Shown here: positions 24,421 to 64,000 of the stretch, in pieces
Layout of the letters: each line of letters starts with the position of its first letter
How positions within the stretch are numbered: the first letter of the stretch is position 1
Assembly (NCBI RefSeq): GCF_958298935.1
Contig: NC_084924.1
Coordinates: forward strand, 7,502,001 to 7,566,000
DNA length: 64,000 bases
Source of the DNA: Phragmites australis
Lineage: Eukaryota > Streptophyta > Magnoliopsida > Poales > Poaceae
Reading direction: 5' to 3'
The notes under the pieces: model-generated
The model's input: only the letters and a program-made list of their open reading frames with translations
The model's database searches: none
Told to the model about the DNA's origin: nothing
Translations under genes and position numbers: made by a program

Positions 24421-25367
24421 TGCTCGTCGGGTACTTGAAACTCGTGGGTCACCCACGGGGACGAGGATCGGTAGCTAGCGAGAGGGGAGCTGGGGATGAC
24501 GATCAGGTATGAAGGTGATTGGGGCGGCCGAGGACAACGCTAAGGGACAAGGCTGGCCAGGGCGATACTCAGGGACGAGGGCAACACTTGAGAAAGAGGA
24601 CAGTCGAGAGCGGCAACGTGAATCTGGCGCCCAAAGCCAGCTGCATGTGGGCGAGAGGCCGACGACGGGCGGAGCCAGCAGAGGGCAAGAGGCCTGCGAT
24701 GGGTTAGTGCGGGAGGAAGCTAGCGGCGAGCGGGAGGATCTGGCCGAGCCGGGGTGACGAGCTTGGGTGGCGGTTTCGACCGGGCAGACGACAATAGGCG
24801 TGGAGCAGGCACGACCAAGGGTAGTGCTTGGTGACAGGGGCTGGGGCGGCGCTCGATGACGGTGGTCTGGAGGCGGGGTTCGGGTACGACGACGTCTGAG
24901 GGTGGCGTTGGGGGACGATGGCCTGGAGGCGGTGCTCAGGTATGGCAATGGCCAGGGATGGTGCTTGGAGATAGGGGCCGATCAGGGGCGCTCGAGGAAG
25001 GGTGCGGTCGATGTCAGAGACGGTGACGATGGCCATAACCTCTTCAGTGGTGGAGACGGTGGCATCGGCCTCTATGGTGACGGGCTAACGGTGGTGTGGG
25101 AGGAGAGAATGAGAGAATGAGAGACTGAGAGACTGAGGAAACAAGAAGAGTAGGGGTCCTCATGAGTTAGATCGAAGAAAAACAAAACTAGAGTTTTGGA
25201 CCAACAGTGCTTAACGGGTATACCCGCGGATACCCACAAGTAGATTATAAAACTCGCGTTCGACTCGTTATGCCCGTGAGTAAAAAATCAAACCCACGCA
25301 CGCGCCCATCGAACACACTACCGTGGGTACCCCGCACCCACGGTAGAATTGCCATCTCTGTGTCTAT
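24421..25367. mobile_element. hAT-like non-autonomous element remnant
   Basis: The right end (25190-25366) has gggtatacccgcggatacccac-type blocks and finishes gtagaattgccatctctg, close to the terminal sequences of the hAT elements at 53443 and 56392. The left part (24430-24470, cgggtacttgaaactcgtgg) has matching inverted motifs, but a terminal agggatggcaat was not found. The middle is G-rich and non-coding to my eye. Confidence 0.4.
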
Positions 25368-25567
25368 TGCAAAAGACCAATTTATCAAACTCAGAGTTTC
25401 ATCTTGGTTCGATTTTTATTTCTAATATGTGAAATTTTTCGCTCTACAACTTTGAACTTTCAAAACAATTTAATATACAGCCATCAAACCTTGGTCCAAA
25501 GCATAATGGCTTTCGATGGCATATGATGTTGAAATAAGCTCAAATATGACCATTAAGCTGCAAGTTA

Positions 25568-26213
25568 GGGCCTGTTGGGATGGAAAGTAATTTAAGAGTT
25601 TTGTGGCAATACTATAGTTTCTGAAAAATATTATAATATTAAAAACTTTGAGGTGTTTAGATGAAAACAAAAACTGTTGTTTTATAAACCGTAGTATCTC
25701 AAATACTATGGTATTTTTAGAGTTTTAGAAAATTCACTCACAACCTCTTTTTCTAAAACCGAGTTCAACTGATCGCTCCCTGTACGTGCGCATTGCATTG
25801 TGCGTATGTCAGTGCATTCTGGAGCACATGATCGTTCCCTAGCTCTGATTGTTACGTCTCCAAATATCTCGTCACAGGCTTAAGTTACGTGATTTAGCTA
25901 GGGACGTACTATATGTGATTAGCATCTATTATATATAGGATTGTTTTTCCCTATAATTTCTGTTTATATATATGCAGCCTAGTGCTTCTCATGTGTATAT
26001 CATTTAGCTTGAATTTAATTAATAATGTTTAGTTCACACCATAGCTATTTCTAAGTTAAATACTATATCAAATACTGCAAGTACCAAACATGTCATGGTT
26101 TTTGCCAAAACTGTAAAAACTATAGTTTCCAAAAATTACAGTATTTCATACATCTTAAAAACTGTGGTTTTCAAATACTGTTGTTTTCTAAAACCGTAAC
26201 ACCCAAACAGGCA
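25568..26213. mobile_element. Tourist/PIF-Harbinger-like MITE
   Basis: The left end GGGCCTGTTGGGATGG and right end (plus strand) acacccaaacaggc form terminal inverted repeats. The interior repeats forms of aaaactatagtttt / actatggtattttt. TTA precedes the left end, but the right target copy is not clean. About 646 bp, no coding region. Confidence 0.55.
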
Positions 26214-27770
26214 TTGTTTTCGTAATCCGGTTAAAAAACGAGCCTAGTCAAGACTTTAGACTTCAAAAATAAATATTTTTTTCTAGTTTTAGAAAGGTAA
26301 GTTTGGGACTCACGTGTTGAGAATGCATCCGAAAACGAGTGCACCTCTACTTTTGTGTTTATATAGCACGTGAAAGTAAAATCATACTTTGTCATGCTAA
26401 GATAATGCACAACTAAATTATTTGCCTAAGGTTTGGGCAACTTTAGTTAAGGAACTTTATGACAAAACAGCACAGATGACTTATAAAAATTTGCCAATGA
26501 CATAGCCAATCAACCATATGGATAGCTAAACTGCAACTTTAACACGGATTGATGAGCCTCTAACCACAACAGCATATGGTGGATGAGATGTAAGACAAAT
26601 TCATCATGGAATTTGATCCGATCCAGGATTATGATAGATTTTTGTATACATTGGAGATGCACACACGTCTGTGTGGGTGGTTGTGTCATTGTTCAGATGC
26701 AATATGTGTTAAGTGTATGGATATGTTGTGTACTCTTTGAAAGAGATAGGGAGATGCATGTTACGACTTACTTTAACACCGTAAGAGAGATGACGATAGC
26801 AACATGTAACATTATGTTGGCAACAAAGCAAGTATCTGAAGACAATGATAAACATCAAGCTCACCATAGGAAGGCCACGGAAGGAAAATCTAAGGTATTC
26901 AAGGGACTCTATTTACACATTGTCATAGCAATATGTTGTAAGGGTACGTGGCTTTGTTGGTGAGTAGAGTGGATGAGCACCAAGGAAGATTCAATCACTC
27001 TGCTATTAGGATTATCACTTGTGATGATGGATAATTAAAAGTGCATCTGATCATGGATTGAAGGATACAAGTGAGACGAGACGGAGGACCAATCACAGAT
27101 ATATATAGAGAGGGTTCCATTACGAGAATGAGATGATATGATTTTTATGGGAAGTGACATAAGAGATGGTAGATAAAACTTCATATCAATACATATGGGT
27201 AATTTGTAGTGGAGTTTCTCTCGAAGCAATCAGGTAGCTGGCTGGCATAGTCTAAATCGTGTGCTTTGTTGTCCTATATTTATATGGGTATTTTGTAAGA
27301 GTTGTGATGATCTAATTCTTGACTCTACTGTTGTTAAATAAAGATCTAGAATGAAAATTATGCATATAATAAAATTACTTTTATTGTTATATATGTCTAC
27401 TAACATCGGAGAAGAAATATATACATAAATATCTTTTACTATAATTTTTCTACTAACATCTTCCTGTTTTACTTTGGAAAACTAGCTTCACGAAGTCCAA
27501 AAAGTAGCACAACCTTAATTCAAATTCATACGAACTTCTGCAATACAAGCTCATCGAAACGCAAAACAACCATCTGATCCGTAATTTGTGTACAAGGTTA
27601 TACATTTACTCGAGGTTATCAACTGAAGCTGAAAACAAAGTGATCCAGATTTGGTGAAAGCCCTGTGAAGGCGAGCAGTGGTTAGACAAACTTGCAAGAG
27701 AAAGCGATGCCAAATTGCCAACCCAATCGTGCATGGGTCGCTTGCCTCTCACTTCACCACCCCATGTGTT
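26214..27770. other. Intergenic sequence upstream of the ATPase gene
   Basis: AT-rich, with no recognisable gene or repeat boundary. The longest open frame (26583-26963, 126 codons) has no domain, signal or splice support and I do not call it. Confidence 0.5.
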
Positions 27771-28028
27771 CTTCCCCGCGGCCGCACCAAAAGGTTATCG
27801 AGAGCAAACGCGACCGCGGCGTGTATCCCGATTTGCAAGACCCCACCAGTCTCCGGACACCGGTGCGGTGCGGCGCGGCCGTGACCGTTGCTAAACACCG
27901 CAGCCGAGCGGCGCAAACCCGATCACTTCTCCCTAACCGCACCCCCTTCCCAGCTCGCCCCGGCCTTCTCTCTGCCGGAGCTCTTCACACCTCGGCGTCC
28001 CCGGAGGCCGCGCCGGCGCCGTCCGCCC
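27771..28028 (+). promoter_or_regulatory. GC-rich leader and proximal promoter of the ATPase gene
   Basis: A sharp rise in GC and CpG begins near 27775 (ccgcggccgcacc) and continues through exon 2. No TATA box is obvious; the region 27920-28028 is C/T-rich and is probably the 5' UTR. The ATG at 28029 sits in a good context (gcccATGG). Confidence 0.45.
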
Positions 28029-59447
<31,419 letters not shown>

Positions 59448-59765
59448 TTTTAGGCCTCAGCATATGGAGTTTCATGCAGCACAAAACGAAAAGCTTGGCT
59501 TCTGTTGGTAGTGAGACTGATTTTGGCTAATGTTTATGGACTTGAAAGATGACAAACGTTGTGCACATCTTTTTGTGGGTGGTCTCACACAAGGATTGAC
59601 GGGAGCTTCAGATTCTTTCAGATCTCAGGATTCTAGTTTTGAAAAGAAAACATAGAGCAGCTTCGAGAATATGTTGTAGGATCTCTAGTTGTTTATAGAC
59701 AGTGTTCATACTTGTAACTGATGCTTACGAAATACAAGTAAATAAATCATTTTCTCCCCCATATT
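59448..59765 (+). terminator. ECA3: ECA3 3' UTR with AATAAA poly-A signal
   Basis: AT-rich sequence follows the stop codon. AATAAA is at 59741-59746, followed by a T/C-rich stretch, placing a likely poly-A site near 59760-59770 (about 310 bases after the stop). Confidence 0.55.
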
Positions 59766-60201
59766 CTGGTAGGAGATTGATCCTACTGGTGAACTTCCTC
59801 GATAAATCAGGTATCCCAAATTCTTTCGTCGAGGTCCTTGGGTATGTTATTTCATCAGTCGATCATGCATAAAATCGGACTGTTGTTTCAGTTCAAGGTG
59901 TGTTCTAGCGAGCAACATCACGCTTATCTCCCACGCAAGTATTTAGGAGGTGAAACAGGGCGGTAACGAGCAATGGAATATATATAAAAAATGATAACAA
60001 ACTTCATCGGCCAGATCATCGTTGACTGCAACTGTTCAATTGGATACAGCCTAGAGCCCTAGAGGCATTCACAGATAAGTAGAGAGGCAAATGTGCAGAA
60101 TGATTTGGATACCCTGGCCATCCTTGAGAGCAACTGTGCAAGTGGAGTGGAGACAGGCAAACATCCCATATAGAATGATTTGAGCAGCAGATGCATACAC
60201 G
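59766..60201. other. Intergenic sequence between ECA3 and the SCPL remnant
   Basis: No gene recognised. The part next to 60202 may be the 3' UTR of the carboxypeptidase remnant on the minus strand. Confidence 0.4.
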
Positions 60202-60631
60202 TCAGAGAGGCTTATTGTCCAGCCACCTTTGGGCAATCGGGAAGCTCTTACTCACCCTCCATTTGGATAGTCTTTTTTTTCTTCATTTTTCTCTGAATCA
60301 TTATGACTTAACCCTGCAGCCTGGCCATCAAGATGCCATACTCTCCAGTCATCCATAATGGAGAAATTCAATGATTTTATCCACACTTGCGTGCCGAGAA
60401 ACGGTACCATAAGATCATGGTCTCCGCTGCACCTACAGAGGACGGAATCAGAAGACATGGAAGAAGATTCAGCCAGTACCAATAAGAAAAGTTACTCTGA
60501 CTTCTGATGGTTTCACCTGTATACAAGAGCCCGATAACCTCTGGTTGTGAGGTTAAAGTGGTAATTTATGCTGCTTGGGAGATCTTGTGCATGAGGCCCT
60601 TGACGCATCTTATCCATTCGCATACCGTTCC
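60202..60631 (-). pseudogene. Serine carboxypeptidase-like (SCPL) gene, 3' exons only
   Basis: Exon 60631-60517 reads GTVCEWIRCVKGLMHK, then, after one missing base, DLPSSINYHFNLTTRGYRAL and VY. Exon 60426-60313 reads [38 protein letters not shown], which includes the catalytic Asp region (SGDHD.MVPF) of S10 peptidases. The last piece (60250-60202) ends SFPIAQRWLDNKPL and a stop. Exon borders AG|C and GG|gt fit SCPL genes. The block with the catalytic His (GGGHTAPEY type) between the last two pieces is missing, and the one-base deletion breaks exon 1, so a pseudogene is likely. Upstream exons, if any, lie beyond the L1 at 60740-64000. Confidence 0.75.
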
Positions 60632-60739
60632 CTGTTGCCGATTGCCATTACAACAACATTCCAAGTGAGTAAGACTACATATAATTGCCGATAGATGCTT
60701 ATGCTACTCTGCATTATGACAAAACCAGATAGCCTAAAA

Positions 60740-63700
60740 AATAACAGCTACCTCAACCAAAATTCTTTTCTTTATCTTTATCCCAATTCTTGTAACCAAT
60801 TGCCCACAATATGAGCTATGTTCCTAGGTCTTTTAATTCCCAAGTCTGTTGTGATATTGTGCCAAATGGTATTAGCTAGGGGACATTCAAAAAAAGGTGT
60901 TGTATATTTTTTATTGTGATTGAAAAAGCAACACTTTGGACTATCCTCCCAATTTCTTTTGGCCAAACTATGTTTAGTCAAAATAACCCCACGACTTATA
61001 TACCATAAGAAAATCTTTATCTTTGAAAGGAGTTTCAATTGCCATAACCACTTGTGGGAGTTCGTAATGGGTTGATACATCATTTGTATATACATGGATT
61101 GGACTGAAAATAACCCACTTCCATGTAAAGCCCACCTGAACGTATCTCTCATTAGAGAGGTTTGTGTGGACTAATTGCAAGGTTAAAATTTGCCATTCAA
61201 TTAGTTTGTCACCCACAATTAGTCGTCGGAAAGATAAGTTAAGATGTGTGTTTCGCATAACTTATGCGACTGTAGCCTACTTATGCCTCACAATATTATA
61301 AAGAGATGGAAATTGCATGCTCAATGGACTATTGCCCAAGCAAGCATCATTCCAGAATCGAGTCCGGCTTCCATCCTATACTTGAAAAGAACCCCATTTT
61401 AAGAATTCTTTTTTGATCTTCATAAGACCATACCAGAAATGCGATCTAGTTTGCCTTGTGCTTGTGTGAGTGTCTTGGAACCTAGATACTTGTTTCTGAG
61501 CAATTTTTGCCAAACTCCGTCCTCATTAAGTAACTTGAATAGCTATTTGTTGAGGAGGCAAATATTCTTGATCGAGAGGTTAGTAATTTCCAAACCACCC
61601 AGGTCCTTTGGTTGGTAAAGTATATCCCAACGAGTTAATCGATCCTGGGGAACCATCACAAGTACGGCCAGTATATTTTTTTGGTAATCCCCTTGCTAAA
61701 AGAATCTAGAACATGGATAATCCAGTTTCTTTAGGACACCACAAGAGATCTCAAAAAAAGACATCATAAACACGAAAAGGCTGCTCAAAACAAAATTCAG
61801 GAGGACTAGTCTGCCCCCAGCTGACATCATCTTCCCTTCCCAATTGCTCAACTTATGCTCAAATCTTTCCTCAACCCTCTTCCAATCTCTATTTCGAAGC
61901 TTTCTATAATGCATTGGAATGCCAAGATAATTAAATGGATGTATACCAATATCACACCTAAATAACTATGCATATTGTTCTTCACATTCCTTTACTTCTC
62001 CATAACAAAACAACTCACTTTTATGGAAGTTTAATTTCAACCCTGAGAGTTGTTCGAAAACACATAGAAGTAGTTTCATGTTCTTTGCATGTCCTATATT
62101 ATGGTCCATAAATATGATAGTGTCATCTGCATATTGTAGAATTGAAAGTCTATCATCTACTAGATGTGAAACCACACCTATTATTTGGCTGTCACTTTTG
62201 GCTTTTGATATTAATATTGCAAGCATATCTGCTATAATATTAAAAAGGATTGGGGAAAAGGGATCTCCTTGTCTCATTCCTTTATTTGTTTGAAAGTATA
62301 GGCCAATCTCATCATTTATCTTGATTCCTACATGACCCCTTGAAACAAAACTTTGGATCCATCCACACCATTGTGTCGAGAAACCCTTCATTCATAAAAA
62401 TTGTTGTAAGAAGGACCATTTAATCTTATCATAGGCTTTTTTGAGGTCAATCTTCAAAATTATGCGATTTTTCTTCTTCATGTGGAGTTCATGGATGGTT
62501 TCATGTAAAATTATTACTCCCTCCATTATATTGCGACCTAGCATAAAAGCGGTTTGTGTGGACCTTATTACTTTCTCCACAACAATACCTATTCTGTTAG
62601 TGCCAACTTTGGTGAATATCTTAAAGCTGACATTTAGCAGATAAATAGGACGGTACTCATGAATTTTCAGCGCTTCCCTTTTTCGGATAAGTGTTTTATA
62701 ACGCCAAAATTAAGGTTGTATATAGCCAGCCGCCCCTGATAGAAATCAGTGAACAAACTCATGAGGTCACCCTTGATCACCTCCCAGAAGACTTGATAAA
62801 ATTCAATCGGGAAGCTATCTGGGCCAGGAGCTTTATTATCCTCCATCTGAAAGATTGCTTGTCGCACCTCGTCTTTAGTGAAGGGTGCAGTGAGGATTGC
62901 ATTTTCTTTCTCACTCACTTGGAGTATGTCATTTGCAATTGATTCATCTAAAGCAAAAGTATTAAGCTCCGATATACCAAATAAACCCATGTAATATTTG
63001 GCGATATACTTATTGCGTTTTGGTTCCTTGACATGGGAGCCATTCTCATCCTCTAATTTGTATATACATTGTTTCCGGTGCTTACCACTAGCTACAAGTT
63101 GAAAATATTTGGTATTATTGTCACCCTCAAGTAGCTCTTTCACTTTGGCATGCTGATACCATTTGAGCTTTTTTTTCTCGCAGCAGATGTGCAAACCTCT
63201 CATTGAGGTAATGTTTGAAAGCCACCTCATTTGGTGATAAGGGAATTGTTTCCGCCTTCTTATCGAGCTTATCAATTTTATTGGCCAGCTGTTTCTTTTC
63301 TTTCTTCAAGATTCCAACAGTGTGTTTGGCCTAACCCCTCATGTATTGTCTGGGGGCTCTAATTTTATTTTGCCATATCTTTATTGTGTTGTTTCCACGG
63401 TGGTCTTTTTGCCAAATATTAGCAATCATCTCGTAGAAACCCTCTCTAATTAACCATCCTAATTCAAATTTGAAAAGAGGTTGTCTTTCGTAATGAGAGG
63501 AAGCTCCTGTATTGAGCAATAGCGGAGTATGGTCCGATCTTGCCCTATCCATAGCCTCCATAGATACCTTCAGATATTTACCTTCCCACTCAATACTCAT
63601 CAGAACCCTATCAAGTTTCGAAGGTTAGAGGATCAGATCATTAGCCCGTGTATATTGGCGACCTTTCATCTTGATCTCCCGTAAATCCACTGTTTCAATT

Positions 63701-64000
63701 ACGGCATTGAATAAACAGGGCCAACGTGGATCAAAATTATCATTATTGAATAAACAGGGCCAACGTGGATCAAAATTATCATTATTCTTATCCTCGGACC
63801 TCCGCATAATATTAAAATCCCTCCGATCAAAATTGGGTGGGTTTCAGCACTACAAACATTAGCCATTTCTGCTAAAAAAAAAAATCAGATTTGAACTCAT
63901 CTTGGGCTGGTCCATAGAGCCCATGTAAAGCCATCCTCTTTATTTTTCAGAAGAAACTTAGAATACAAAACTCCAACAATAGAGACAATATCAAATATTG
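60740..64000 (-). mobile_element. L1-type LINE, minus orientation, 5' end outside window
   Basis: Read in minus sense: endonuclease C-terminal half (about 64000-63330; LLKNKEDGFTWALW, GG.FNI with a one-base loss near 63826, LREIKMKGRQYTRANDL, YLKVSMEAMDRARSDHTPLL); linker (63309-62667; DNKAPGPDSFPIEFYQVFWE); reverse transcriptase (62580-61966; RSTQTAFMLGRNIMEGV, LKIDLKKAYDKIKWSF, GMRQGDPFSPILFNI, SILQYADDTIIF); thumb (61914-61696; MHYRKLRNRDWKRVEERFEH); zf-RVT C-terminus (61152-60778). The YADD site is present. Several frameshifts prevent a single ORF. The 3' end is near 60740; no poly-A tail is obvious. Confidence 0.9.
63709..63786. repeat. Perfect 39-bp tandem duplication in the L1 endonuclease
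   Basis: Two identical 39-base units (63709-63747, 63748-63786), each beginning gaataaacagggccaacgtg. In minus sense this duplicates 13 residues (NNDNFDPRWPCLF) in frame. Confidence 0.95.

Noticed and set aside
26583..26963. 126-codon plus-strand frame upstream of ECA3.
   Set aside because: No domain, no GC rise or promoter context, and no splice-linked neighbours; likely chance.

Overview
The window is nuclear DNA of a grass (Poaceae). Both intact genes have GC-rich first exons, introns follow GT-AG, and most of the remaining sequence is built from transposon families typical of grass genomes: Copia-type LTR elements, L1 and RTE LINEs, mariner/Stowaway, Mutator-like and hAT elements. The species cannot be fixed from sequence alone.

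There are two convincing protein-coding genes. On the minus strand (21564-23794, two exons) is a Golgi-type glycosyltransferase-like protein of the GT14 / DUF266 (BC10-like) family. On the plus strand (28029-59447) is an ECA3-type P-type IIA Ca2+/Mn2+-ATPase, assembled here as 34 exons that join in frame to exactly 1000 residues with every catalytic motif of the family present. The two genes are divergent, about 4.2 kb apart. A third gene, a serine carboxypeptidase-like gene, survives only as its 3' exons (60202-60631, minus) and carries lesions, so it is probably a pseudogene.

Layout. 1-9064: LTR-retrotransposon wreckage. It holds two LTR-like arms in inverted orientation around a gag-like remnant, then an unrecognised retroelement ORF split by a 2.8 kb LTR unit with a perfect 5-bp target duplication, then that host's 3' LTR. 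9065-13000: mostly unassigned. 13020-20500: an L1 LINE broken by a non-autonomous DNA element and by a 5.7 kb Copia element whose LTRs, primer-binding site, polypurine tract and target duplication are all visible. 21181-27700: gene-proximal space with MITEs and the GT14 gene. 28029-59447: the ATPase gene. 60740-64000: an L1 LINE running off the right edge.

The most striking architecture is inside the ATPase introns. Intron 12 carries an RTE LINE that was itself hit by a solo LTR and by an 833-bp Mutator-type MITE with a perfect 9-bp target duplication. Intron 24 has a Stowaway starting six bases from the splice donor, with a tiny L1 inside it. Intron 29 (11.2 kb) is filled by a roughly 10.2 kb Mutator-like element with long terminal inverted repeats. 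Inside that element are a Copia remnant, a mariner with a nearly intact transposase sitting in the Copia polymerase, two hAT elements, a degenerate ACTACTGA repeat block and several microsatellites. Despite this load all exon borders remain usable.

I found no evidence of a new gene system or defence-type locus. The interest is in nested-insertion history, repeat blocks, and a few unexplained GC-rich segments inside transposons.
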